NCBI RefSeq assembly: GCF_030063475.1
Contig: NZ_JASIRT010000001.1
Span: forward strand, 62,001 to 126,000
Source of the DNA: Roseomonas sp. E05
Lineage (GTDB): Bacteria; Pseudomonadota; Alphaproteobacteria; Acetobacterales; Acetobacteraceae
Reading direction: 5' to 3'
Length of the DNA: 64,000 nucleotides
The position numbers and the translations under genes are program-made. Of the stretch, positions 51,385 to 59,827 are shown one piece after another. Under the pieces are notes generated by a model. The model ran no database searches and was not told the DNA's origin. It saw only the letters and a program-made list of their open reading frames with translations. How positions within the stretch are numbered: position 1 is the stretch's first letter; each line of letters begins with the position of its first letter.

Positions 51385-52868
51385 CCGGCGATCCTCGCGG
51401 CATCCAGCAGCACCGCCAGGATCGGCGCCGGCAAGGCCAGCCCGAGCAGCAGGGCCAGCAGCAGATGGAGGTGCAGCGGCGCCAGCGCCGCCCAGGCGTC
51501 CAGCCGCGGGCCGAGCAGCGAGGGCACCGCGCGGAGCGGCACGGCGGCCGGCGCCGGGCCAAGACCCAGCGCCTGCATCGCCTGCGCCATCGCCAGCGCC
51601 GCGACCAGCAGGCCGATGCCCAGCGGCAGGGTCAGCCAGGGCAGCCGCGCCACCGTCTGCTGCACCAGCAGGAACTCGCTGGCGAAGAGCGAGAAGGGCG
51701 GCAGCCCGGCGATCGCCAGCATCGCCAGCATCAGCGACCAGCCCAGGCGCGGATGCGACTTCACCAGCCCACCCAGCCCCGCGAGGCTCTGGCTGCCGCG
51801 CAGCATCGTCGCGCGCCCCAGGCCGAAGAAGATGGCGCTTTTCACCAGGGAGTGGCCGAGCAGGTGCAGCATCCCGGCCAGCGCCGCCGGCCCGCCCAGC
51901 CCGAAGGCGAAGGCGGCGAGGCCCATATGCTCGATGCTGCTCCAGGCGAAGAAGCGCCGCGCATCGCGCCGCCGCCAGAGCGCGAAGGCCGCCAGCAGCA
52001 GCGAGGCCAGCCCCATCGCCATCATCAGCGCGCCAGGCGGCAGCGGGCCGGGATTCAGCGCCACCACCGCCTTGGCGCGCAGCACGGCGTGCAGCGCGGC
52101 GTTCAGCAGCAGGCCGGAGAGCACGGCGGAAATCGCCATCGGCCCCTCGGCATGGGCGTCGGGCAGCCAGGAATGCAGCGGCACCAGCCCGGCCTTGGTG
52201 CCGTAGCCGACCAGCAGGAAGATGAAGGCCAGCGTCAGCAGGCTGGGATCGGCCTCCCGCCCCACCCGCAGCAGCACCGCGAAGGAGAGCGCCGCCCCCC
52301 CGTCCCCGGCGAAGGGCAGCGCCGCCATCGCCAGCAGGATGGTGCCGAACAGCGCCAGGGCGATGCCGACGCCGCAGAGGATCAGGAACTTCCAGGCCGC
52401 CTCCAGCGCCGCGGGCGTGCGGTGCAGCGCCACCATCAGCACCGTGGCGAAGGTGGCCAGCTCGATGGCCACCCACATCAGCCCGAGATTGTCGGCCAGC
52501 AGCGCCAGGTGGTTGGCGCCGAGGAAGACCTGGAAGGCGGCGTGGTAGGCGCGCCCGGCGCGTGGGCTGAAGCCCTCCCCGCCCACCGTGGCGGCGGAGA
52601 AGCAGGCGGTGGTGAGCCCGACAAAGGCGCCGAGCAGCAGCAGCGGCAGGTTCAGCGCGTCGAGGTGCAGCAGCCAGACGGCCTCCTCGCCGCCGCGCGG
52701 CAGCGCCAGCAGGCCGAGCGCCAGCAGGAAGCCGGCCAGCGCCAGGGCGATGTTCAGCAGCGCCGCAACCCGCAGCGAGGGGAGGACCGCCAGCACCACA
52801 CCGCCCAGGAAGGGCAGCGCCACCAGCAGCAGGGGCAGGCCGAGGCTCAGCGGCATCCCCACGCTCAT
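51381..52868 (-). CDS. Proton-antiporter-like membrane subunit (HyfF / NuoN-M type)
   Basis: A 495-residue polytopic membrane protein (about 13-14 helices) of the Mrp/NuoLMN antiporter family, HyfF-like. 'ANHLALLADNLGLMWVAIELAT' carries the conserved Glu of helix 5, and 'GYGTKAGLVPLHSWLPDAHA' the Lys of helix 7 and the discontinuous helix. 'FFAWSSIEHMGLAAFAFGLG' is typical of hydrogenase-4 subunits. It would pump ions driven by the redox arm. Overlaps both neighbours by 4 bases. Confidence 0.92.
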   Translation of the reverse strand: MSVGMPLSLGLPLLLVALPFLGGVVLAVLPSLRVAALLNIALALAGFLLALGLLALPRGGEEAVWLLHLDALNLPLLLLGAFVGLTTACFSAATVGGEGFSPRAGRAYHAAFQVFLGANHLALLADNLGLMWVAIELATFATVLMVALHRTPAALEAAWKFLILCGVGIALALFGTILLAMAALPFAGDGGAALSFAVLLRVGREADPSLLTLAFIFLLVGYGTKAGLVPLHSWLPDAHAEGPMAISAVLSGLLLNAALHAVLRAKAVVALNPGPLPPGALMMAMGLASLLLAAFALWRRRDARRFFAWSSIEHMGLAAFAFGLGGPAALAGMLHLLGHSLVKSAIFFGLGRATMLRGSQSLAGLGGLVKSHPRLGWSLMLAMLAIAGLPPFSLFASEFLLVQQTVARLPWLTLPLGIGLLVAALAMAQAMQALGLGPAPAAVPLRAVPSLLGPRLDAWAALAPLHLHLLLALLLGLALPAPILAVLLDAARIAG

Positions 52869-53548
52869 GGCTGCTCCGCCTCGGCACGCTCGCCGCGGTG
52901 GCGGTGCAGCAGGGAGAGGTCCAGGCTCTCGAAGCGGGCGCGCAGATGGAAGGCGAAGAAGCCCGCCACCCCCGCCAGCACCAGCACCAGGGCGGCCGTG
53001 GAGAGCTCCACCACCAGCGGCAGGCCGCGCACCCCGGCGGCGGCCAGCACCAGCCCGTTCTCCAGGCTCAGCAAGCCGATCACCTGGCTGATCGCCTGCC
53101 GGCGGGTGATCATCATCAGCATTCCCAGCAGCACGACCGAGAGCGCCATCGCCAGATCCTCCCGCGCCAGGGCGCCGGCGCCGGTGGTGGCCGGCAGCAC
53201 CACCAGGATGGCCAGCGCCACCAGCGCCACCCCGGCGATCAGCCCCGCCCCGATACCCAGCGCCGGCTCCGCGCTGCGGTGCAGGCCGAAGCGGCGCACC
53301 AGCGCGCGCAGCGCCAGCGGGATCAGCACCGCCTTGGCGGCGGCGGCGACCAGCGCCGTCACGTAGAGCCCCGGCGCCCCCTGCGCCCAGCCCTGCCAGG
53401 CCACGGCGAGCGCCAGCAGCGCCCCCTGGGTGGCGAAGGCGTTGATCACCGCCGCCATGCGCCGCTGGTAGAGCAGCACGAAGGAGAGCAGCAGCACCGC
53501 GCCGCCCAGCAGATGCGCCACGTCGTAAGGAAGCTGCCCAAAGCCCAT
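52865..53548 (-). CDS. Hydrogenase-4 component E-like membrane subunit (NuoK-like)
   Basis: A 227-residue, 6-7 helix protein of the HyfE type, related to NuoK/MrpC. 'YVTALVAAAAKAVLIPLALR' and 'ISQVIGLLSLENGLVLAAAG' (with the helix Glu of the NuoK family) are the key marks. Start at MGFGQLPYDV with GAGGAGGGG about 7 bases upstream. Follows the NuoH-like gene by 13 bases. Confidence 0.9.
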   Translation of the reverse strand: MGFGQLPYDVAHLLGGAVLLLSFVLLYQRRMAAVINAFATQGALLALAVAWQGWAQGAPGLYVTALVAAAAKAVLIPLALRALVRRFGLHRSAEPALGIGAGLIAGVALVALAILVVLPATTGAGALAREDLAMALSVVLLGMLMMITRRQAISQVIGLLSLENGLVLAAAGVRGLPLVVELSTAALVLVLAGVAGFFAFHLRARFESLDLSLLHRHRGERAEAEQP

Positions 53549-53561
53549 CCCGCGCCCCTCC

Positions 53562-54521
53562 TCAGGCCAATCCGGTGGAGAGGAACAGGAAAACCGCCCC
53601 CAGCAGCGCCAGCAGCAGCGCCGCGCCGAGGAATTCCGGCACGCGAAAGACGCGCATCTTGGCGATGGCGCTCTCGAAGACCGCCAGCGCCACCGCCAGC
53701 ACGCCGAGCTTGATGGCCCAGGCCAGCAGGCCGAGCAGCCACCCCAGCGGCCCGGCATCCGCCCCCGCCGTGCCGAAGGGGAAGAAAAGCGCCGCCAGCA
53801 GCGTCAGCCAGAGGGTCAGCCGCAGGGCGCCCTGCATCTCCCACAGCGCGAGTTGCCGGCCGGAGGATTCCAGCAGCATCGCCTCGTGCACCATGGTCAG
53901 TTCCAGATGGGTGGCGGGGTTGTCCACCGGCAGGCGTCCATTCTCGGCCAGCGCCACCGCCAGCAGCGCCAGCAATGCCAGGCCGAGCGTGACGCGCAGC
54001 CCCACCATGCCCTCCTGCAGCAGGGTGCCGATGGCGTCGAGATTGGTGGTGCCGGCCAGGATGGCGAAGGCGAGCACCGCCAGCACGAAAGCCGGTTCGG
54101 CGAAGGCGGCGAAGCTCATCTCGCGCGCGGCGCCGAGATCGCCGAAGGCGGTGCCGACATCCATCGCCGCCAGCGCCAGGGCGAAGCGCGCGAGCGCCAG
54201 CAGCCCCGCCACCAGGATCAGGTCGGCCATCGGCGCCAGCAGCATGCCATGCGCGAAGCCCGGCACCAGCGCCGCCGCCGCCGCCGTGGCCCCGAGCGCG
54301 GCATAGGGCGCGGCGAGCGAGACCACCGAGGCGTTCTCCGCCAGCAGGGGCTGCTTGCGCACCAGCTTGCGCAGGTCCCGCCAGGGCTGCAGCGGGTTCG
54401 GCCCCTGCCGCCCCATCAGCCGCGCCTTCAGCCAGCGCACCACCCCCACCAGCAGGGGCGCCGCGGCCAGCATCAGCGCGAGATGCAGGAGCTGGGAAAG
54501 GATGGCGGGCAGCAGCGTCAC
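53562..54521 (-). CDS. NuoH/HyfC-like membrane subunit
   Basis: A 319-residue, eight-helix subunit of the complex I subunit 1 family. 'RLMGRQGPNPLQPWRDLRKL' is the hydrogenase-4 form of the loop facing the Fe-S arm, and 'PVDNPATHLELTMVHEAMLL' supplies the conserved Glu residues of the quinone/ion channel. It links the redox arm to the antiporter subunits. Start overlaps the stop of the upstream antiporter gene (ATGA). Confidence 0.92.
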   Translation of the reverse strand: MTLLPAILSQLLHLALMLAAAPLLVGVVRWLKARLMGRQGPNPLQPWRDLRKLVRKQPLLAENASVVSLAAPYAALGATAAAAALVPGFAHGMLLAPMADLILVAGLLALARFALALAAMDVGTAFGDLGAAREMSFAAFAEPAFVLAVLAFAILAGTTNLDAIGTLLQEGMVGLRVTLGLALLALLAVALAENGRLPVDNPATHLELTMVHEAMLLESSGRQLALWEMQGALRLTLWLTLLAALFFPFGTAGADAGPLGWLLGLLAWAIKLGVLAVALAVFESAIAKMRVFRVPEFLGAALLLALLGAVFLFLSTGLA

Positions 54522-56533
54522 GGCGCTCCCCCCGCGCCGAGCCAGGCCAGCAGCACCAGCAGCAGCACCAGCATGCCGAAGCTGAGGCCGAGGAACTGGC
54601 GGATGGTGAGGTCGCGCAGCCGTTCCGCCGCGACCGCCAGCCTGTCGCGCAGCCGCAGCAACGGGCGCAGCAATGCCGGCAAGAGGGGATCATGGAAGCC
54701 GCTTTCCAGCCGGGCGGGGTCCGGGCTGCCGGGCGGCGGCCGCTCCACCGCCTCGCGCGCCGCCAGCAGCGGCCCGCCGAGCATCCGGCGCAGCGGCTGG
54801 GCGAAGCCGGCGGCGCTGGCCTGCGTGGCCGGGTCGCCGAAGGGCAGGTGCGCCGGCGGGGCGATGAAGCCGCCATCCCAGACCGGACCGCGTGCCGCCG
54901 GGCGCGGCGAGAGGTGCCGCACCAGCGCCACCAGCCCGATCAGCAGCAGCGCCGCCACGATCACCAGGGCCAGCGGCCGGTAGCCGGAGCCGGAGGCCGA
55001 GGGGCCAACCAGCCAGAAGGAGGCCTCCGCCACCCCGTCATGCCCGCTGATCCGCGCCACCGCCGGCGCGCCGAGCGCCAGCAGCGCGCCCGGCAGCAGC
55101 CCAACGGCCGTCACCAGCGCCGCCAGCCCCAGCAGCGCCGCACGGCAGACCGGATCGGCGTCCTGCGCGCCCATGGTGCGCGGGGTGCGCGGGCGGCCGA
55201 GGAAGGTAAGCCCCCAGAGGCGCAGCATTGCCGCCGCCCCGAGCGCGGCCGAGAGCGCCGCCACCGCCGTGCAGGCCGCCACCAGCACCTGCAGGCCGAG
55301 CGACCCCACCCGCCAGGCGGAGAGCAGCGCCTGCAGCAGCAGCCACTCGCCGGCGAAGCCCGCCAGCGGCGGCAGGGCCGCGGCCGCGGCGGCGCCGGCC
55401 AGGGCGCAGAGCGCGACCAGCGGCATGGCGTGGATCAGCCCGCCCAGCCGGTCCAGGCGGCGCGATCCGGCGCTGTGCTGCACCTCACCGGCCGCCAGGA
55501 AGAGCAGCGTCTTGAACAGCGCGTGGCCCAGCGCGTGCAGCAGCCCCGCCCCCGCCGCCAGCGCCGCCAGCGGCCCGAGATCGGCCGCGCGCAGCACCGC
55601 CGAGAGGCCGAAGCCCATGGCGATGAAGCCGATATTCTCGATGGTGGAGCAGGCCAGCAGCGTCTTGCTGTCGGTCTCCTGGGTGGCGCGCAGGGCGCCG
55701 AGCAGGGCCGAGGCCGTGCCCAGCAGCAGCAGCGGCACGCCCCAGGCGAGCGGCTGCGCCGGGCCGCCGAGGTCCAGCGCCAGCCGGGCGACGACATAGA
55801 GCGCCACCTTGGTCATGGCGCCCGACATCAGGGCCGAGACATGGCTCGGCGCCACCGGATGCGCGATCGGCAGCCAGCCATGCAGCGGCACCAGCCCCGC
55901 CTTGGAGCCGGCGCCGAGCAGCACCAGCGCCATCACCACGCCCGCCACCCAGCCCTGCGGCGGGGTGGCGCGCATCCCGGCGAAGGAAAGATCCCCGGTG
56001 AGGCCGGCCAGCAGCCCGACCGCGGGGATCAGGCAGGCGGCGCCGAACAGCGCGAAACCCAGATAGAGCCGCGCCGCCGCACGCTCCGCCTCGCCCTGCT
56101 GCGCGGCGAGCAGCGCCCAGGAGGCGAGCGACATGGCCTCGAAGCCGAGCAGCAGGGTGAAGCCGTCGGCGGCCAGCAGGGTCAGCGCCATGCCGGCAAG
56201 GAACAGCGGATAAGGCACCAGCCGGCGCGGTGGCGCGGCCGCCTCATGCACCCAGGCGTAGAGGCCGCAGGCGACGCCCACCAGGCCGAGCAGCAGCAGG
56301 AACCAGGCGGAGAGCCCGTCCAGCGCCAGGGTCAGCGGCGCCCAGGGCGGGCCGACGGGGAGCAGCAGCACGGCGCCATCGCCAAGGGCCAGCCCGGCGA
56401 CCGCCAGCAGCACGAAGCCGGCTGAGGCGGCGATCCCGCCCCCATGCACCAGCCGCGCGCCTCTCCCGGCAAGCGCGCCCAGCGGCGCCAGCAGCAGGAG
56501 GCCGAGCAGGAGAAAGGCGAGGGCCACGGTCAC
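54518..56533 (-). CDS. Proton-antiporter-like membrane subunit (HyfB / NuoL type)
   Basis: About 671 residues, 15 or more transmembrane helices, NuoL/HyfB-like. 'YPLFLAGMALTLLAADGFTL' then 'LLGFEAMSLASWALLAAQQG' has the helix 5 Glu, 'GAGSKAGLVPLHGWLPIAHP' the helix 7 Lys, and 'LLACSTIENIGFIAMGFGLS' is hydrogenase-4-like. A long C-terminal helix is typical of this type. Start is GTG (56533 or 56527); an ATG upstream at 56647 arises inside a repeat and would add a false extension. First gene of the six-gene cluster. Confidence 0.9.
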   Translation of the reverse strand: MTVALAFLLLGLLLLAPLGALAGRGARLVHGGGIAASAGFVLLAVAGLALGDGAVLLLPVGPPWAPLTLALDGLSAWFLLLLGLVGVACGLYAWVHEAAAPPRRLVPYPLFLAGMALTLLAADGFTLLLGFEAMSLASWALLAAQQGEAERAAARLYLGFALFGAACLIPAVGLLAGLTGDLSFAGMRATPPQGWVAGVVMALVLLGAGSKAGLVPLHGWLPIAHPVAPSHVSALMSGAMTKVALYVVARLALDLGGPAQPLAWGVPLLLLGTASALLGALRATQETDSKTLLACSTIENIGFIAMGFGLSAVLRAADLGPLAALAAGAGLLHALGHALFKTLLFLAAGEVQHSAGSRRLDRLGGLIHAMPLVALCALAGAAAAAALPPLAGFAGEWLLLQALLSAWRVGSLGLQVLVAACTAVAALSAALGAAAMLRLWGLTFLGRPRTPRTMGAQDADPVCRAALLGLAALVTAVGLLPGALLALGAPAVARISGHDGVAEASFWLVGPSASGSGYRPLALVIVAALLLIGLVALVRHLSPRPAARGPVWDGGFIAPPAHLPFGDPATQASAAGFAQPLRRMLGGPLLAAREAVERPPPGSPDPARLESGFHDPLLPALLRPLLRLRDRLAVAAERLRDLTIRQFLGLSFGMLVLLLVLLAWLGAGGAP

Positions 56534-56611
56534 GGTGGTGAGGATAGGCAGAGGCCCGCCGGGCCGGAAGCCGCAATCCGGCGGGCCACTTTCCTGGCGG
56601 AGGCTGGCGGG

Positions 56612-56655
56612 AAAAGACCGGGGGAAGGAATTCCCCCGGACCCCCATCTTTTTTC
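56612..56655 (-). repeat. Family 1 intergenic repeat, copy 10 (left arm of a pair)
   Basis: AAAGACCGGGGGAAGGAATT, then CCCCCGGACCCCC, then ATCTTTTTT. Perfectly paired arms. In the gap between the hydrogenase-like operon start and the aldo/keto reductase 3' end. Confidence 0.8.
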
Positions 56656-56690
56656 TTCGGGTTCAGGCGCGCACGGCCTGCGATGAACAG

Positions 56691-56736
56691 AAAAAAGATG
56701 GGGGGCTTGGGGGGAATTCATTCCCCCCGACCTTTT
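56691..56736 (+). repeat. Family 1 intergenic repeat, copy 11 (right arm of a pair)
   Basis: AAAAAAGATGGGGGG, then TTGGGGGGAATTCATTCCCC, then CCGACCTTTT. The final T is the first base of the aldo/keto reductase stop triplet. Confidence 0.8.
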
Positions 56737-57566
56737 CAGAGCATCTCCAGCGGCTGCTTGCGCTTCGGCGGCGGGAAGGCGGAATCGAGTTCCGCCAGGT
56801 CCTCCGGCGTCAGCACCACTTTCCAGACATCCGCGTTCTCGCGCAGATGCGCCTCGCCTGCCGCCTTGGGAATGCTGATGACGTTGCCGCCGCGCAGCGT
56901 CCAGGCCAGCGCCACCTGAGCGGGCGAGATGCCCTGCCGCGCCGCGATATGCTTCAGTGCCGGGTGCCGCAGCAGCGCGCCGCCCTGCCCCACCGGCGAA
57001 TAGGCCATCACCGGCATCTTCATCCGCGCCGCATAGGGCAGCAGGTCGAACTCCACCCCGCGTGCCTCCAGGTTGTAGAGCACCTGATCGGTGGCACAGC
57101 CGGACAGCGCCGGGCCGAGTTCCTCCAGGTCGGCGACGTCGAGGTTGGAGACGCCCCAGCGACGGATCTTGCCTTCCCGCACCAGTTTTTCCATCGCCTC
57201 CACCGTCTCCGCCAGCGGCACGCTACCGCGCCAGTGGAGCAGATAGAGGTCGATCACGTCCGTCTTCAGCCGCTTCAGGCTGCGCGCGCAGGCTTCCGGC
57301 AGGCGGCTGCGGGAGGCGTTCTGCGGATAGGCCTTGGTGACGAGGAACACCTCGTCCCGCCGCCCGGCGATGGCCTCGGCCACCACCTCCTCCGCGCCGC
57401 CCTCGCCATACATCTCGGCGGTGTCGATCAGGGTGAGGCCCAGGTCCAGCCCGAGTCGGAGGGTGCGCGCCTCGGCGGCACGGTCGGAGCCCCGCTCGCC
57501 CATCTTCCAGGTCCCCTGCCCGAGGGCGGGAACGCTGGTTTCATCCGGAAAGGTGACAGTGTTCAT
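56736..57566 (-). CDS. Aldo/keto reductase
   Basis: A 276-residue NADPH-dependent aldo/keto reductase (TIM barrel). Catalytic tetrad D48 and Y53 ('LIDTAEMYGEGGAEEVV'), K78 ('VFLVTKAYPQNAS') and H111 ('DLYLLHWRGSVPLAETVEAM'). Cofactor-binding 'VISIPKAAGEAHLRENADVW'. Resembles the YeaE/2,5-diketogluconate reductase-like group; natural substrate unknown. Divergent from the IalB-like gene with only 35 bases between starts, so promoters must overlap coding sequence. Confidence 0.94.
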   Translation of the reverse strand: MNTVTFPDETSVPALGQGTWKMGERGSDRAAEARTLRLGLDLGLTLIDTAEMYGEGGAEEVVAEAIAGRRDEVFLVTKAYPQNASRSRLPEACARSLKRLKTDVIDLYLLHWRGSVPLAETVEAMEKLVREGKIRRWGVSNLDVADLEELGPALSGCATDQVLYNLEARGVEFDLLPYAARMKMPVMAYSPVGQGGALLRHPALKHIAARQGISPAQVALAWTLRGGNVISIPKAAGEAHLRENADVWKVVLTPEDLAELDSAFPPPKRKQPLEML

Positions 57567-57601
57567 GGCAAGCTCCCGATGCCGTCCCTATCTTGCGCCA
57601 C

Positions 57602-58225
57602 ATGCGCCCAACCGCCACCCTGCCGCCGATCGCCGCCCTCGTGCTGCTGGCCGCCCTGCCGGCGCATGCGGCACCCGACCAGTTCGGATCCTGGATCCTG
57701 AACTGCTCCACCGACCCGATGACCGACCAGTCCACCTGCCGCATGACCCATGCCCAGCCGGTGGAGCCCGCAACCGAGCACATGCCCGCCCTGGCGCTGG
57801 AAATCGCGCCGCGGCGGGGCCGGCTGGTGCCGGTGGTGACGGCACGGGACCTCAACCTGGAAGGCGCCCTGCGCGGCCTGCTGGCATTGACCGGCACGGC
57901 GCAGCTCCGCTTCCCGCCCAATCCGCTGTTCGAGATGCCCTGCGGGCTGGAGGGCCGCTCCGTCGTCTGCGCCCCGCGCCCTGAGGACGCCGCCCGCGCC
58001 GCCGAGGAACTGCCGAAAGCGGACCAGGTGCTGGTGCGCGTGCTCGGCTTCGGCAGCGCGACCGCCGAATCCGCACCACACGAATTGCCGCTCTCGCAGA
58101 CGCCGGAGGCGCTGGCCGCCTTCCGTGCCGAGGTGCCCCCGGAGCAGGCGGACACCCCCCCGCCGGCCTTCAACCTGCGCGAGATGATCCAGCGCCTGCA
58201 ACACTACTTCTTTTCGCCGCAGTAG
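57602..58225 (+). CDS. Secreted IalB-like protein
   Basis: A 207-residue exported protein, signal peptide cleaved near 'LLAALPAHA' (residue 23). 'FGSWILNCSTDPMTDQSTCR' strongly resembles the start of invasion-associated locus B (IalB) proteins, with C35 and C46; 'MPCGLEGRSVVCAP' gives a second Cys pair. Two disulfides are likely. In other Alphaproteobacteria IalB-like proteins are periplasmic or outer-membrane-associated; no virulence role is implied here. Start is ATG 57602; TTG 57593 also possible. Confidence 0.7.
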   Translation: MRPTATLPPIAALVLLAALPAHAAPDQFGSWILNCSTDPMTDQSTCRMTHAQPVEPATEHMPALALEIAPRRGRLVPVVTARDLNLEGALRGLLALTGTAQLRFPPNPLFEMPCGLEGRSVVCAPRPEDAARAAEELPKADQVLVRVLGFGSATAESAPHELPLSQTPEALAAFRAEVPPEQADTPPPAFNLREMIQRLQHYFFSPQ

Positions 58226-58403
58226 CGCGGTCCGGCCGGTCGTCTGGCGCGGAGGGCTGGCCGGCGCCGGGCTGCGCGCCCACGGGCCGGGAAGCGACCG
58301 TCAGGGCGCCCGCCGCCACGCCGCCGCCGGAGTGCCGCAGGAAGATGCGGCGTGTGAGGAAGCCCGGCAGGGGCTGCGGACTGCGGCTGCCCATGGTCAT
58401 CAT
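58170..58403 (-). CDS. Short ORF with Tat signal peptide (possibly a gene remnant)
   Basis: A 77-residue frame. GGGGAG 5-6 bases upstream of ATG 58403 and a textbook twin-arginine signal ('TRRIFLRHSGGGVAAGAL' followed by PVGAQ) argue that translation starts here. After cleavage only about 35 low-complexity residues remain, and the last 18 codons run antisense to the IalB-like gene. Either a tiny secreted protein or the surviving 5' end of a larger Tat-exported protein such as a binding protein. Lies directly downstream of the aminotransferase gene on the same strand. Confidence 0.35.
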   Translation of the reverse strand: MMTMGSRSPQPLPGFLTRRIFLRHSGGGVAAGALTVASRPVGAQPGAGQPSAPDDRPDRATAAKRSSVAGAGSSRAG

Positions 58404-58511
58404 GCATCTCCCCGGCTGGCATGGGGCGGCCATGCGCCGCCTCCGGCGAGGTGAACAAACGGACAGGTCGAGGGTTGCGGACCAGGACCGTCAGGCCGGC
58501 CCGCCGCCCTG

Positions 58512-59675
58512 TCAGCGCCGCAGCCAGCGGCGCAGCCGCTCCGGCGCCTCGGCGATGGCCGCCTCCGCCCCGCAATAGGAAAAGCGCAGGAAGCGCTGGC
58601 CCCGCGCGCGGTCGAAGTCCACCCCGGGCGTCGCGGCGATGCCGGCCTCGGCCAGCATGCGGGCGGCGAACTCCACGCTGTCATTGGTCAACTGGCTGAC
58701 ATCGGCCCAGAGGTAGAAGGCACCATCTGCCTCGGCGAGCCGGTCGAAGCCGGCGGCGGGCAGGCCGGCCAGCAGCGCATCGCGGTTGCGGCCATAGGCG
58801 GCCTTGTTGGCCTCCAGCTCCGCCGTGCAGTCGAAGGCCGCCTCCGCCGCCACCTGGGAGACATGCGGCGCGCTGATGAACAGGTTCTGCGCCAGGCACT
58901 CCACCGGCCGGACCAGATCCTCCGGCAGCACCAGCCAACCGATGCGCCAGCCCGTCATCGAGAAGTACTTGGAGAAGCTGTTCACCACCACCGCGCTGGG
59001 ACTGAAGGCGGCGGCGGTGCTCTCGGACATGCCGTAGGAGAGGCCGTGGTAGATCTCGTCGGAGATCAGCCGCACCCCGTTCGCGTGGCACCAGCGGGCG
59101 ATCGCCGCCAGTTCCTCGGGCGCCAGCATGGTGCCGGCCGGGTTGCAGGGCGAGGCGACGATCAGCCCGTCGGGCCGCGGGTCCAGCGCCTCCAGCATGG
59201 CGATGGTCGGCTGGAAGCGGGTCGTGGCGTCACAGGGCAGCAGTTGCGGCACCATGCCGAGGGCGGTCAGGATATTCGCATAGGGCGGATAGTAGGGCGC
59301 GGCCATGGCGACGCGGTCACCCGGGTCGAAGGCGGCGAGAAAGGCCAGCGGGAAGGCCCCGGAGGCGCCCACCGTCACCGCCACGCGCTCCGCAGCGACG
59401 GCTGCACCGTACTTCTCCGCATAATGCCGGGCGATGCGCTCGCGCAGGGAGCGCAGGCCGAAAGCCTCCGTGTAGCCCATCGGCGCACCGGCCTGGAGGG
59501 CACGGATCGCCGCCTCGGCGGCGCCGCGCGGCGCTCCGGTGGAGGGCTGGCCCACCTCCATGCGCAGCACGCCGGGGGCGCCGGGCGGCAGGCTGAGCGC
59601 GGCCGCATTGGCGGCGGCGATGACGTCCATCACCAGGAAGGGCGGCGCCTCGGCGCCTCGTCCGGTCTTGAGCAT
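58512..59675 (-). CDS. PLP-dependent aminotransferase, class I (AspC-like)
   Basis: A 387-residue fold type I aminotransferase. 'TVGASGAFPLAFLAAFDPGD', 'GLIVASPCNPAGTMLAPEEL' (substrate Asn-Pro), 'VRLISDEIYHGLSYG' (Asp and Tyr for PLP) and K236 in 'VVNSFSKYFSMTGWRIGW' (Schiff base) are all present. Length and motif order fit the broad aspartate/aromatic/alanine aminotransferase class (AAT I-gamma); the exact amino acid is not readable. A pair of family 1 repeats lies just upstream. Confidence 0.94.
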   Translation of the reverse strand: MLKTGRGAEAPPFLVMDVIAAANAAALSLPPGAPGVLRMEVGQPSTGAPRGAAEAAIRALQAGAPMGYTEAFGLRSLRERIARHYAEKYGAAVAAERVAVTVGASGAFPLAFLAAFDPGDRVAMAAPYYPPYANILTALGMVPQLLPCDATTRFQPTIAMLEALDPRPDGLIVASPCNPAGTMLAPEELAAIARWCHANGVRLISDEIYHGLSYGMSESTAAAFSPSAVVVNSFSKYFSMTGWRIGWLVLPEDLVRPVECLAQNLFISAPHVSQVAAEAAFDCTAELEANKAAYGRNRDALLAGLPAAGFDRLAEADGAFYLWADVSQLTNDSVEFAARMLAEAGIAATPGVDFDRARGQRFLRFSYCGAEAAIAEAPERLRRWLRR

Positions 59676-59696
59676 GAGGCCTTCCCGAAGAAACCA

Positions 59697-59738
59697 AGGT
59701 CGGGGGAATGAATTCCCCCGACCCCCCTTCTTCTTTTT
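59697..59738 (-). repeat. Family 1 intergenic repeat, copy 12 (left arm of a pair)
   Basis: AAGGTCGGGGGAATGAATTC, then CCCCGACCCCCC, then TTCTTCTTTTT. Begins 22 bases before the aminotransferase start on the - strand. Confidence 0.8.
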
Positions 59739-59780
59739 GTCAGTTTTGGGCTGCGCTTGCGGCTCGCCCAGGAAACCCGA

Positions 59781-59827
59781 AGAAAAAAGATGGGGGTCCG
59801 GGGGAATTCCTTCCCCCGGACTTTTTT
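59781..59827 (+). repeat. Family 1 intergenic repeat, copy 13 (right arm of a pair)
   Basis: The best-formed copy: AGAAAAAAGATGGGG, an 11-base perfect stem GTCCGGGGGAA / TTCCCCCGGAC with loop TTCC, then TTTTTT. Its last bases touch the stop codon of the gamma-glutamyltransferase-like gene. Confidence 0.85.

Noticed and set aside
49224-56533. Calling the cluster a formate hydrogenlyase or hydrogenase 4
   Set aside because: The nickel-binding cysteines are missing in the large subunit and no formate dehydrogenase or maturation genes are adjacent.
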